In this document: positions 1 through 9,161 of the stretch, piece by piece
How positions within the stretch are numbered: position 1 is the stretch's first letter
How the letters are laid out: each line of letters opens with the position of its first letter
Assembly (NCBI GenBank): GCA_023386555.1
Contig: JAEWJK010000015.1
Span: forward strand, 62,001 to 126,000
Length of the DNA stretch: 64,000 nucleotides
Reading direction: 5' to 3'
DNA from: Bacteroidota bacterium
GTDB lineage: Bacteria > Bacteroidota > Bacteroidia > Chitinophagales > Chitinophagaceae
Program-made: the position numbers and the translations under genes
The notes under the pieces: generated by a model
Database searches by the model: none
What the model was told of the DNA's origin: nothing
The model's input: the letters and a program-made list of their open reading frames with translations, nothing else

Positions 1-819
1 GGTGGTGTTTCCCGGAATATTGCTCATCAATTAGCATTATTGGGTGTTCCAGTACAATTAATAAGCGTATTTGGAAATGATAGTGATGGTGACTGGCTGA
101 AGCAGGTTTCTACTGATGCCGGTGTAAAACTGGATGCCGCAATTACTATTGAAGGACTTACCGGAAAATATACAGGTGTTTTAAATGTTGATGGTTCTTT
201 ATTTACAGCCTTTCTAACAAATGCTGCCGTTCATTTAATTACTCCTGAACATTTAGAATGGAATAAGGATCTTTTAGAAACAGCTTCATTTTTATTAGCT
301 GATGCCAACGTAAATGTTGAAACGGTTGAATGGTTACTCAAGTTTAGTAAACGAACAGATATTCCATTTATTATCGAACCTGTTTCTGTTCCTCCTGCAA
401 GCAAATTTGCTTCTGTTGATTTGGATGGATTGTATTTTATCACTCCAAATGAAGATGAACTTCCTGTGCTGTGTCATGAGCCTTTACCTTCTACCAAAAA
501 ACAAGTGGAAGAATTGTTGAACAGGGGAGTAAAAAATATCTGGCTGCATAACGGTAGTAGCGGATCAACCATCATCAATAAAGAAAAAAGTATTTCATTG
601 CATGCCTCATTGGTTGATGTTTTGGATTGTACCGGTGCAGGTGATGGATCTTTATCAGGATTTTTATTAGGTAAACATTTGGGTAAGGAAGATGTGGAGT
701 GTTTAAAGATTGCACATACTTTGGCCGCAGAAATATTACAGGTGAACGGAGCTATTGCCACTCATCTTACACAAGAAAAATTATTGGATCTTGTTCCACA
801 ATATTTTCCTGAATCATGA
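1..819 (+). CDS. psuK: PfkB-family kinase, probable pseudouridine kinase (5' end cut off by window)
   Basis: The frame is open from base 1, so the start codon lies before the window. The first codons read GGVSRNIAHQLALLG, the PfkB/ribokinase N-terminal substrate-binding motif. The C-terminal PfkB signature DCTGAGDG (about 625-648) contains the catalytic Asp and anion-hole Gly residues. PfkB enzymes phosphorylate sugars or nucleosides with ATP. The stop overlaps the start of psuG by 4 bp (ATGA), so this is most likely the pseudouridine kinase that makes pseudouridine 5'-phosphate for PsuG. The family call is firm; the substrate is inferred from the neighbour. Confidence 0.85.
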   Translation, partial: GGVSRNIAHQLALLGVPVQLISVFGNDSDGDWLKQVSTDAGVKLDAAITIEGLTGKYTGVLNVDGSLFTAFLTNAAVHLITPEHLEWNKDLLETASFLLADANVNVETVEWLLKFSKRTDIPFIIEPVSVPPASKFASVDLDGLYFITPNEDELPVLCHEPLPSTKKQVEELLNRGVKNIWLHNGSSGSTIINKEKSISLHASLVDVLDCTGAGDGSLSGFLLGKHLGKEDVECLKIAHTLAAEILQVNGAIATHLTQEKLLDLVPQYFPES

Positions 820-1736
820 ATTCATTGCTGAACATTCACCCGGAAGTACAACAGGCTTTGCATGAAGGAAAGCCTGTTGTTGCATTAGAATCTACTATTA
901 TTTCTCATGGCATGCCCTTTCCGAAAAATGTAGAAACAGCTTTGGCTGTGGAAGATGTTGTGAGGAATAATGGTGCTGTTCCTGCCACGATTGCCATTAT
1001 GAATGGGAAATGTTATGTTGGACTAAGTGATGAAGAGATTAACTTCTTTGGGAAAGAAAAGAATGTTTGGAAGGTGAGTTTGAGAGACATGCCTTATGTC
1101 ATCAGCAATAAATTATATGGCGCTACAACTGTTGCAGCCACCATGAGAATTGCTGCAATGGCTGGAATAAAAATATTTGTCACAGGAGGAATTGGTGGTG
1201 TGCATCGTGGTGCAGAAACAAGCATGGATATCTCTGCTGATCTTACTGAGATGGCTCAGACTGCTGTAGCTGTTGTTTCTGCAGGCGTGAAATCAATTTT
1301 AGATATCGGACTTACTTTAGAATACTTAGAAACGAAAGGCATTCCAGTTGTTACGTATGGACAAGATGAATTTCCCAGCTTTTATTCCCGTAAAAGCGGA
1401 TTTATTTCTCCATTGAGATTGGATTCAAGTGAAGAAATCGCTTCATTACTCAATACAAAATGGAAACTAGGATTAGAAGGATCTGTATTGATCGCTAATC
1501 CTGTTCCGCAGGAATATGAAGTTCCTTCAGATAAGATGGAAGAACATATTCAACTTGCTTTGGCTGCTGCAGAAAAGAATAATATCAAAGGAAAAGAAGT
1601 CACACCATTTATTCTTAAATACATCGCAGAACACACAAAAGGTGAAAGTCTTGATGCTAATATTGCTTTGATAAAGCACAATGCAAAGGTTGGTGCTGAG
1701 ATTGCAAATGCTTACTCCTCTGTTACTGCTGCTTAG
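816..1736 (+). CDS. psuG: Pseudouridine-5'-phosphate glycosidase
   Basis: At 306 aa it matches the usual PsuG length. PsuG cleaves the C-C glycosidic bond of pseudouridine 5'-phosphate to uracil and ribose 5-phosphate in the cytoplasm. Visible family blocks are ALESTIISHGMPFPKN near residues 23-37 (Glu25 is the likely catalytic acid), the glycine-rich TGGIGGVHRGAE, and SAGVKSILDIGLTLEYLET. It starts at ATG 816 inside the end of the kinase gene, so the two are translationally coupled and form a nucleoside-salvage pair. Confidence 0.95.
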   Translation: MNSLLNIHPEVQQALHEGKPVVALESTIISHGMPFPKNVETALAVEDVVRNNGAVPATIAIMNGKCYVGLSDEEINFFGKEKNVWKVSLRDMPYVISNKLYGATTVAATMRIAAMAGIKIFVTGGIGGVHRGAETSMDISADLTEMAQTAVAVVSAGVKSILDIGLTLEYLETKGIPVVTYGQDEFPSFYSRKSGFISPLRLDSSEEIASLLNTKWKLGLEGSVLIANPVPQEYEVPSDKMEEHIQLALAAAEKNNIKGKEVTPFILKYIAEHTKGESLDANIALIKHNAKVGAEIANAYSSVTAA

Positions 1737-1778
1737 TTATAGGCAGGTTTTTTGAAGTTCATTCATAAACTTATTGTT

Positions 1779-2063
1779 ATGAATGATGTAAGCAATTTTC
1801 TAACGAATGAAGGATGGCAGGCCGGACAGGAATTTGGTATCAGCATTCAATATAAAGGTGAACATGAGGCTGTTTCGGTAACTGAGTTTGTAGAAAAAGA
1901 TAGCCGTGTATTTGTTGCTGCATTAACAGATGAAACCGAAGTGTTGCTTGTTCCTTTTAGTCTATCGGCAAAAGAAAATGGAATGAATTGGTTGCCGGTT
2001 GATGTAGAAAATATTGATCTTGCTTCTGTGATTGCTGCGGGAATTCAAAAATGCGAACGATAG
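1779..2063 (+). CDS. Small hypothetical protein
   Basis: A 94-aa acidic soluble protein starting MNDVSNFLTNEGW. A TTG at 1752 in the same frame would add nine residues; I prefer ATG 1779. No signal peptide or membrane segment is visible and I do not recognise a family. It lies 42 bp after psuG and ends just before the hairpin at 2078, so it may be the last gene of the psuK-psuG operon. Confidence 0.6.
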   Translation: MNDVSNFLTNEGWQAGQEFGISIQYKGEHEAVSVTEFVEKDSRVFVAALTDETEVLLVPFSLSAKENGMNWLPVDVENIDLASVIAAGIQKCER

Positions 2064-2077
2064 TTATATAATAAAAA

Positions 2078-2103
2078 AGAAGGCTCCTTTTAAAGAGCCT
2101 TCT
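2078..2103 (-). terminator. Intrinsic terminator for the minus-strand amidohydrolase gene
   Basis: A perfect 9-bp stem (AGAAGGCTC / GAGCCTTCT) with an 8-nt loop. The U-tract lies on the minus-strand side (the A run at 2073-2078), so it best ends transcription of the gene at 2227-3528. The hairpin may also slow plus-strand transcripts from psuG. Confidence 0.75.
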
Positions 2104-2226
2104 GATCAATAAAGAACAAATCGTACAAGTGAGTACCTCGGTATATTATTTTTAATTTTTGTCTCGGTGAATCTCCTTCGTCGATTTGACACAACGAAGC
2201 TTGGCTTAGTTATGTTGTTTGTCACA

Positions 2227-3528
2227 TTATTTTATTCCATACTTGTGCTTATATCTTTCATACAACTGTTTATGTTTGTCTGTAAGATCTAAAGTTCTTC
2301 CCTGGATAAAAGCATGTGTTACCTGGCTGCTCTTCATATCAAGAATATCACCATTGCTTACAACAATGTTTGCATCTTTTCCTTTTTCAAGTGAACCTGT
2401 TTTGTCATCTATGCCAAGGATCTTTGCCGTATTTAGTGTGATAGCCTGCAAAGCCTGCTCTTTCGTTAATCCATAAGCTACAGCAGTTCCTGCATTGAAC
2501 ATTAGGTTTCTTCCTCTTGTATTATCGTCTCTGTCGGCAATGCAATACAACACACCAGCTTGTTGTAAAAGATAAGGTGTTTTGTAAGGTTGATCCACAT
2601 CATCATCTGCAGTAGCAGGAAGACTGTGCATTTCATTTAGAATGACAGCGATATTATTTTGTTTTAGATAGTCAGTTACTCTCCAGCTATCAGTACCACC
2701 AACAATAGCAGTTTTGAAACCAAACTCTCTTGCAAACTCAACAGCTACCATTATTTCTTTCACCAATTCACAATGGATGTAAAGTGTTTGGGTTTTGTTG
2801 AATAATCCTTTTACTGACTCGAACTTTAAATTAGTTTGTGTGTGTTTCGTTTCAGCAAAATATGATTGTGCTTCTTTGAAGAAACTTCTTACACGGTCAA
2901 TTCTGTCTAACGCAGCTCTTACAGGATCTACCTGTGGTTGTTGTGTTGCCTGGAAATTTCCAAATCTTCTTGGTGGAGAAAGATTCGGCATACGAAAATG
3001 TATTCCGCCATCTAACTTATAAACGGCATCTTCCCAGTTCCATGCATCAAGTTGCATTACTGATGATGAGCCACTGAGAATTCCACCTGCAGGAACGATG
3101 TTGGCTAACAAAATTCCATTACTGCGAAGTGTGTTAATCACCTTAGAATCTGTATTGTATGCTACAGCAGATCGAACACTTGCATTTATTTCACCTAGTT
3201 CAGAAACATCTCTCGTTGCTCTTACAGCACCCGTTTCAACCAATCCTAGATCTGTTGCAGGAGTGATGATTCCTGGATAGATATGTTTACCGCTACAGTC
3301 GATCACCTTAGTTCCATTTGTATTTACTGATGTTCCGACTTCTGTGATCTTTCCATTGTTAAATATGATTGTTCCATTCTGAATTACCTGTCCATTACCG
3401 ATATGAATGGTTGCATTCGTTAATGCAATAGCTTCTTTCTGACCTGGTGCAGGATAAATATTGTCTTGTGCTTTGACAATTATCATTAACCCCAGACAGA
3501 TTATTGTTGATAGTATTTTTTTCATCAT
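2227..3528 (-). CDS. Secreted amidohydrolase-like protein lacking the HxH metal motif
   Basis: A 433-aa protein with a signal peptide (MMKKILSTIICLGLMIIVKAQ) and an imidazolonepropionase-like amidohydrolase fold: a beta-sandwich start (LTNATIHIGNGQVIQNG) and a C-terminal QALQAITLNTAKILGIDDKTGSLEKGKDANIVV block typical of the family. Where active enzymes have PGxIDxHxH, this one reads YPGIITPATDLGL, so the first metal ligands are missing. It is read in the same direction as a 1015-aa relative upstream (4022-7069). It may be a structural partner or a degenerate hydrolase; the substrate is unknown. Confidence 0.8.
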   Translation of the reverse strand: MMKKILSTIICLGLMIIVKAQDNIYPAPGQKEAIALTNATIHIGNGQVIQNGTIIFNNGKITEVGTSVNTNGTKVIDCSGKHIYPGIITPATDLGLVETGAVRATRDVSELGEINASVRSAVAYNTDSKVINTLRSNGILLANIVPAGGILSGSSSVMQLDAWNWEDAVYKLDGGIHFRMPNLSPPRRFGNFQATQQPQVDPVRAALDRIDRVRSFFKEAQSYFAETKHTQTNLKFESVKGLFNKTQTLYIHCELVKEIMVAVEFAREFGFKTAIVGGTDSWRVTDYLKQNNIAVILNEMHSLPATADDDVDQPYKTPYLLQQAGVLYCIADRDDNTRGRNLMFNAGTAVAYGLTKEQALQAITLNTAKILGIDDKTGSLEKGKDANIVVSNGDILDMKSSQVTHAFIQGRTLDLTDKHKQLYERYKHKYGIK

Positions 3529-3602
3529 TTATAAGTTTGATTGTTTGAACGTTTGATTGTTTGAATGTTCTGTTTCAGCAGGCTTTCTGTACTTTACACC
3601 TT

Positions 3603-3971
3603 TCAATTCAATTGTTGCAAATAGTCAATAAGCTTTTGAATTAATACTGCTATTTCAGTCGCAAGAGAATAGAAGTTTTCAAACTGTTCATTATTAATAT
3701 AACTCCTGTCTATTGCACGATAAAGTTGAGATCTGAATTCTCCACATGATCCTTTAGCTATATAAAGAAATTGGATAAACTCTCTGTTTACACTTCTTTC
3801 AAAACCTTCAGCTATATTATCCATGATAGACCCCGCAGAGCCTTCGATCTGGCCAATTAATCTAAAGTTTTTATTGAAGTTTCCAGCATCTATTAATTTG
3901 CCGATTTCCTGGTTAAGTATTCTTGCCTTTTGCCAGGATTGTATTTCTTCAAATCTTTTTATTGTAGCCAT
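3603..3971 (-). CDS. Four-helix bundle protein (S23 / 23S rRNA intervening-sequence protein family)
   Basis: A 122-aa helical protein. The motifs EEIQSWQKARILNQEIGKL near the start and SAGSIMDNIAEGFERSVNREFIQFLYIAKGSCGEFRSQLYRA in the middle are the signature of this family, which forms homopentameric bundles and was first found in insertions in 23S rRNA genes. Its cellular role is poorly defined. It sits between two amidohydrolase genes of the same strand and is flanked by TTTGA-rich short repeats, so it looks like an insertion into that gene pair. Confidence 0.9.
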   Translation of the reverse strand: MATIKRFEEIQSWQKARILNQEIGKLIDAGNFNKNFRLIGQIEGSAGSIMDNIAEGFERSVNREFIQFLYIAKGSCGEFRSQLYRAIDRSYINNEQFENFYSLATEIAVLIQKLIDYLQQLN

Positions 3972-4021
3972 TTTAAATTATTTGCTGAACAGTTGAACAT
4001 TTAAACACTCAAACTTTTGAA

Positions 4022-7000
4022 CTAATTAGTTTCATCATCATGATCTCTGTCAAGAATACTACGCTTGTGTTTATGATCTATCTCACACTCGTTGTATTCT
4101 TCCGCTCTTGGTCTGGCCGGAACTGTTCGTCCTGCTCCACCTGGAGTTCTTTTTTCTGCAATAAGTTTTTGGATCAACCTGTTTCTTTCAGATGCAAGTG
4201 CCTGACGCATTTGCTCGTCTTTTACACGATCATAATAAACCGTTCCATCAACGATAGTATATAAACTCTTAGCGTAGATACTTAGTGGATGATCACTCCA
4301 TACAACAACATCAGCATCTTTACCTGTTTTAATGCTGCCAACTCTATCTGCAATGTGGAGCATGGTAGCAGGATTCAATGTTGCCATTTTCAAAGCTTCT
4401 TCTTCAGCAACACCACCATATTTCACACTCTTAGCAGCTTCCTGGTTCAGACGACGAGCCATTTCAGCATCATCACTGTTGATAGCTACATTCACTCCCA
4501 CTTTATGCATGATGGCAGGGTTATATGCAATCGCATCCTGAACTTCCATCTTGTAAGCCCACCAATCGCTGAATGTTGAGGCATTGGCACCATGTTGTTT
4601 TATCTTATCAGCTACTTTATATCCTTCCAGTATATGCGTTAAAGTGTTTACGGTAAAGCCGAATCTATCTGCAACTTTCAAGAGCATGTTTATCTCACTT
4701 TGAACATAAGAGTGAGCAGTGATGAAACGTTTTTTATCAAGTATCTCTACCAATGTTTCCAGCTCTATATCTCTTCTTTTGTTTGGTCCGGCGTTTTTGT
4801 AATCAACTGCTCTTTGGAAAGCATCCATCAGCACTTGCTCAACTCCCATTCTTGTATCAGGAAATCTGGTGTTAACATTAGATGAAGAACGTTTCACATT
4901 TTCACCTAGAGCAAACTTGATGAAAGGATCCCAGTTAGCAAACTTGATATCTTCCATTCCTTTACCCCAACGAAGTTTGATCATCTGTGTTTGTCCTCCA
5001 ATTGTATTACAGCTTCCATGCAATAAGTGAGAAGAAGTTACACCACCACTTAACTGGCGATAAATATTGATATCATCAGGGTTCAAAGCATCACCAACTC
5101 TAACTTCAGCAGTTACGGATTGTGTACATTCATTAACGCTACCTGTTACAGCAATGTGTGAGTGTTCATCAATAATTCCTGCGGTAAGATGTTTACCTGT
5201 TCCATCAATCACTCTTGCAGAACCTGCACTGAGGTTTTTGCCTATAGAAGTGATCTTTCCTTTACTCAGTAACACATCTGTGTTTTCCAGCTTACCATCT
5301 TTTTCATTGGTCCACACAGTAGCATTTTTTATAAGAATATCTTCCTGTTTTGGTAATTCTTTCGAACCAAAAGCAATGAAAGGATATACTACATCTGAAA
5401 GTGAAGGTGGAGTTATGTTTCTTCTTCCACCACGTCTTCCTGTATCTGCTTTAGGAGCTGAGTCTGATAAAGCCGAACGATAGGTCATACTCCATTGAAC
5501 AGGATCACCTGTATTTAGATAACCGTTTCCATACCAGCCATCACCTCTTGCAATACCAGATAAAGTTGTTTGTCTTCCCATATCACTCCTGTTAGCCCAG
5601 TTCAATCTCACCATCATATCATTCAATGTAAGATTGAGAGGATTTCTTGCAGTGTCGCCAGGATTTGAAAACGTTGCTGTATAATTTCCGGGAGTTCCTC
5701 TTAAATAAGCATCGTAATTTGTTGTCTGACCTTTTGTTTTGATGGATAAAGTATATACACCACGATAATCGATCGGACTTTCTTTTAATACATATTTATT
5801 TCCCTGCACCCAGTTTTGAAGAAATGAAGTAGTGTCATTGAATATCGGACCAGAAGTAATGAGAAAATTAGCAAGTTTACCGGCATCTAAACTTCCAACC
5901 TGGTTGTACACACCGATCATTGTTGCAGGAATTTTTGTAAGTGCTTCGAGGGCTTTGGTTTCACTTAATCCATTCTGAATAGCCTTTCGAAGATTTGCAA
6001 GAAACTCATTAGCTGATGTTCCTCTTGATGTTAGTGCGAAATTGATATTTGCTTTCTCGAAAAACCCCGGATTTGCAGGAGCCATTTCCCAATGTTTCAT
6101 ATCAGCAAAAGCTACCACTCTTGCATCATTTGGATCTTCTACATCCATTGCTACCGGAAAATTCAAAGGCAGAATGAAAGAGGTTTTCAGATTCTTAATA
6201 TCATCCAATCTCTGGTATTCATCTCCACTTCCTTTAATGATATATTGCACGCCGAATTCTTTAGCAACTTTATCAGCTCTTAACGCATTCCATTTGTTGG
6301 CTGATTCCATTATTTGAGGTAGAGATTGCAGATCATTCCAGGCTTTTAAACTAAGGTTTACTCCTTCGGTAGCCGGACGATTTTTGTACCATTGAGCATC
6401 CATATATGTTTGTCGCAACAAAGAAATCACACCCATTAAAGAGCCTGGATAATCCTGTGTTGAACTTCCTTTATCAAAAGAATAATGAGCAGATGCTTTT
6501 TCTTTCAGCACTACCATGTTTTCTTTTTCATTTGCCAGTGTTACAAATGTTCCTGTACCTCTTGCAATTCCATCCTGCTGATGTGTGAGCACTGATCCAA
6601 AGCCCAAACCTCTTAATTCTCTTGCTTTGGTTTCATTAACCTGGAAAAGATTAATGCCATCTGTTTCAGGTTTGATTGCCTGGTTCCAGTTGTAAGCACC
6701 TTTTGTGTTAGAAGTTGTTTGGGGTGGTGTATTGAAGTTAAAACCGCCTTGTCTTTGTGGTGCAGTAATTCCATAATCACTGTACACATCAATAAAAGAA
6801 GGATAGATGTATTTTCCTTTCAGATCTACAACCACGGCATCTTTTGGAACAGCAATGTTGCTGCCGACAGAAATAATCTTTCCATCTTTAATGATGAGTG
6901 TTGCATTCTGTAGCGTGGTTTGTGCATCTTTTACAATAGTTGCATTTGTAAAAGCATAATGGCCACTTCGATAATCCGCCACACCAGCTGTTGGATAAGT

Positions 7001-7069
7001 TTCCTGGGCTTGCAATAAAGCATAGAATAGCAACCCTTGAAACAGGAGCATTAGTTTTCTCATAAGCAA
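4022..7069 (-). CDS. Large secreted tandem amidohydrolase-family protein
   Basis: A 1015-aa protein with a signal peptide (MLMRKLMLLFQGLLFYALLQAQ) and two amidohydrolase modules. The first (about 35-430) has YPSFIDVYSDYG where HxH is expected and so lacks the metal ligands. The second (about 625-985) keeps GIIDEHSH and later conserved positions (ITAHSYVQSE, AINSDDAEMARR), then LHIADRVGSIKTGKDADVVVWSDHP. A spacer of about 180 residues with a beta-rich character separates them. Likely periplasmic or surface hydrolysis of an amide or cyclic substrate; specificity unknown. Both relatives being secreted suggests a shared role. Confidence 0.85.
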   Translation of the reverse strand: MLMRKLMLLFQGLLFYALLQAQETYPTAGVADYRSGHYAFTNATIVKDAQTTLQNATLIIKDGKIISVGSNIAVPKDAVVVDLKGKYIYPSFIDVYSDYGITAPQRQGGFNFNTPPQTTSNTKGAYNWNQAIKPETDGINLFQVNETKARELRGLGFGSVLTHQQDGIARGTGTFVTLANEKENMVVLKEKASAHYSFDKGSSTQDYPGSLMGVISLLRQTYMDAQWYKNRPATEGVNLSLKAWNDLQSLPQIMESANKWNALRADKVAKEFGVQYIIKGSGDEYQRLDDIKNLKTSFILPLNFPVAMDVEDPNDARVVAFADMKHWEMAPANPGFFEKANINFALTSRGTSANEFLANLRKAIQNGLSETKALEALTKIPATMIGVYNQVGSLDAGKLANFLITSGPIFNDTTSFLQNWVQGNKYVLKESPIDYRGVYTLSIKTKGQTTNYDAYLRGTPGNYTATFSNPGDTARNPLNLTLNDMMVRLNWANRSDMGRQTTLSGIARGDGWYGNGYLNTGDPVQWSMTYRSALSDSAPKADTGRRGGRRNITPPSLSDVVYPFIAFGSKELPKQEDILIKNATVWTNEKDGKLENTDVLLSKGKITSIGKNLSAGSARVIDGTGKHLTAGIIDEHSHIAVTGSVNECTQSVTAEVRVGDALNPDDINIYRQLSGGVTSSHLLHGSCNTIGGQTQMIKLRWGKGMEDIKFANWDPFIKFALGENVKRSSSNVNTRFPDTRMGVEQVLMDAFQRAVDYKNAGPNKRRDIELETLVEILDKKRFITAHSYVQSEINMLLKVADRFGFTVNTLTHILEGYKVADKIKQHGANASTFSDWWAYKMEVQDAIAYNPAIMHKVGVNVAINSDDAEMARRLNQEAAKSVKYGGVAEEEALKMATLNPATMLHIADRVGSIKTGKDADVVVWSDHPLSIYAKSLYTIVDGTVYYDRVKDEQMRQALASERNRLIQKLIAEKRTPGGAGRTVPARPRAEEYNECEIDHKHKRSILDRDHDDETN

Positions 7070-7162
7070 AATATAGTGTTTAGTTCTGCTTTAAAACTAA
7101 ACAAAACAGTTGATGCTTATGAACCACTTATATATTTTTTGGTAAAAAGAACTGTTTACCTG

Positions 7163-8221
7163 CTATTCATTTATATAGCGAGTAAAGGTCATCACCGTTT
7201 TTCCATCTTGGGTTAATGACAATTTCCCTTGATTGATCGTATACCCATTACACTTTATAACTGCATCAATAAAAGTGTTCTCATCATAACCCTCACATGT
7301 TTTCTGGGAATTGTAATTGATATCGCTGAAACAAACTTTCTCACCCCTCATTCTTGTTGAACCACTTATTTGGTTACAACCGGTGTTAGCATAAAAAGTT
7401 TCATTATCAAGGTCAACCACTAGATAAGGTTGTTTTTCCCAATTAGTTTTTGCACCGTCTATACCATCCAGTAACCATGTACCAGTCAGATTTCCATCGG
7501 CATTTAGAATAGCACCACAACCTGTATAATTGTTGCCCCTGAATGTTATAGACACTTTATAATCATATAAATTATCGCTAACACCGTCACTGCAAAAACC
7601 TGGAGTGAGCACTACTTTCATTTTCTCGTTTGATGAGATGATATTATAGATAATACTATCGCCTGCTAAGGTTGGAGCAACTGGTGAAAATGCTATTGGA
7701 GCGGAAAGTCCCGGAATGCTGAATTGAATAGCATTCTTATGATGTACATCAAGACTCCATGAAGGTTCTGCACCAAAGGCAACGATATCAATTCCCTCGA
7801 GGTAATCCGGATTGATCTTTTTAGAGCGGATGAAATTTTTACGATTGAGCATGCCTTTTCCTAGCTGCTTCTCATTTTTCACGCTAAAATTAGCTTCGTT
7901 AAGATGTACCAACTTGTTACCAGTAACAGCATATTGAGCAATATTAGTATTGTCAGCATACAACATTATTTTGCCGTCTTGCATAGACCAGCTTCCGTAT
8001 TTTTCAACGCTTTTTTTCCCTTCACCAATATATGTTTCTGATAATCTGAAAGTGTTGCCAGTGTCTAAAATAACTACCTGGTTAATTCCTTCACAGTCTT
8101 CGCAGGGCAAAGTTCCGGAGTAAGTGTTGCCCTGTAAGTATTCACTGTTAAGTATGGCTTTCTTTGTCTGGCAGGAGTATAAAGCTGCTGCCAGCGTTAC
8201 GAGTAAAATTGTACGTTTCAT
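7163..8221 (-). CDS. Lipoprotein with NlpE-like N-terminus and META/HslJ-like C-terminus
   Basis: 352 aa. A lipobox-type start (ALYSCQTKKA) predicts a lipid-anchored envelope protein. Residues about 30-110 resemble the NlpE N-terminal domain (YSGTLPCEDCEGINQVVIL with the CxxC pair). The middle (about 140-240) resembles the COG3650 type of domain. The C-terminal part (about 245-345) is META-like (GTWLLDGIDG, FYANTGCNQISGS, CEGYDENTFIDAV). Such proteins are linked to envelope stress or metal sensing in other bacteria; the role here is inferred only from domains. It is a single gene between opposite neighbours. Confidence 0.75.
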   Translation of the reverse strand: MKRTILLVTLAAALYSCQTKKAILNSEYLQGNTYSGTLPCEDCEGINQVVILDTGNTFRLSETYIGEGKKSVEKYGSWSMQDGKIMLYADNTNIAQYAVTGNKLVHLNEANFSVKNEKQLGKGMLNRKNFIRSKKINPDYLEGIDIVAFGAEPSWSLDVHHKNAIQFSIPGLSAPIAFSPVAPTLAGDSIIYNIISSNEKMKVVLTPGFCSDGVSDNLYDYKVSITFRGNNYTGCGAILNADGNLTGTWLLDGIDGAKTNWEKQPYLVVDLDNETFYANTGCNQISGSTRMRGEKVCFSDINYNSQKTCEGYDENTFIDAVIKCNGYTINQGKLSLTQDGKTVMTFTRYINE

Positions 8222-8286
8222 TTCCTTTCTTTTTAAGTTCTTTTCCGTGCATATGGTAGTTCCCTATCATAAAGTGGTATAACATT

Positions 8287-8388
8287 ATGGGTACATCAAG
8301 TTGCAGGCCAGAGCTAAAAAGAAATGATAAAGCAGCCCGAAAGCAGGAAGAAAATCCACAGAAATATCTTGAAGAATATAAATTTTAA
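8287..8388 (+). CDS. Possible 33-aa small charged protein
   Basis: An ATG-initiated frame of 33 codons reading MGTSSCRPELKRNDKAARKQ and ending EEYKF, highly charged and likely helical. It fills the gap between two minus-strand genes. No family was recognised and there is no clear ribosome-binding site, so this is only a candidate. Confidence 0.25.
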   Translation: MGTSSCRPELKRNDKAARKQEENPQKYLEEYKF

Positions 8389-8391
8389 TCT

Positions 8392-9096
8392 CTAGAGAAT
8401 AGATTCTAATTCCTGCAGGTGATGTATCATATAAGTAGGCTGAATGTGAGGCTGAATACGAAGATGATTCACAAAAACAGTATCCATTCCTGCATTGATT
8501 CCTCCTTGTATATCAGCATCTAAGTTGTCGCCAATCATTATACTTTCTGTGCAACAGGCATTGCATTTATTGATGGCGTAATCGAATATTTCTTTGTGGG
8601 GTTTCAAACTCTGCGAAGTTTCTGAAGTGATCACTTCAACAAAAAAATTAGACAAGGCAGCATTTTCTAATTTACTTTTTTGCGTAAGATCAAAACCATT
8701 GGTGATGAGATGAAGCTGGTAACCTTTTTCTTTTAAATAAGTAAGAATTTCAATGGTATAAGGAAAGAGATTCTTCTTAAGCGGCAGTTTCTCCAAAAAA
8801 TCGACAGCCATTTGCCTTGATAATGATTCATTAGCAATTTTAAAATCCAGCAAAGCCAGCCACATTCTTTTCCACCGTAATTCATCTTGTTTTATCTGGC
8901 CTTTGGTGTATTTATCCCATAAACGCAGATTGTGTACACTGTAAGACTGAAAGAATTTTTCAAAATCGTCTACACCTATTGATTCCAGCTGATGCTCATT
9001 ATAGAGTTCCTGAAGTGTTTCTTTAGAATTGGCTTCAAAATCCCATAACGTATGATCCAGGTCGAAAAACAGGTGTTTATACTTCATCGGCTGCAA
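8392..9096 (-). CDS. yjjG: HAD-family pyrimidine nucleotidase, YjjG type
   Basis: A 234-aa HAD hydrolase. Motif I is FFDLDHTLWDFEANS (nucleophile Asp and acid Asp), motif II LHLITNGFD, and motif IV IMIGDNLDADIQGGINAGMDTVFVN. YjjG enzymes dephosphorylate non-canonical pyrimidine nucleotides and act as house-cleaning phosphatases in the cytoplasm. The length and the DHTLWDF motif fit this subfamily. It is transcribed divergently from the SDR gene at 9162. Confidence 0.85.
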   Translation of the reverse strand: MQPMKYKHLFFDLDHTLWDFEANSKETLQELYNEHQLESIGVDDFEKFFQSYSVHNLRLWDKYTKGQIKQDELRWKRMWLALLDFKIANESLSRQMAVDFLEKLPLKKNLFPYTIEILTYLKEKGYQLHLITNGFDLTQKSKLENAALSNFFVEVITSETSQSLKPHKEIFDYAINKCNACCTESIMIGDNLDADIQGGINAGMDTVFVNHLRIQPHIQPTYMIHHLQELESIL

Positions 9097-9161
9097 TTTA
9101 ATAAGAGTAGCTTATACTCAAAGAGCGAACCATTCTACCATCAATGTTTTAACTTGCCGCC

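Noticed and set aside
2122..2215. Further copy of the 55-nt repeat or a second terminator
   Set aside because: Only TGACACAACGAAGC and a weak CTTCGT/ACGAAG pairing fit; too diverged to call.
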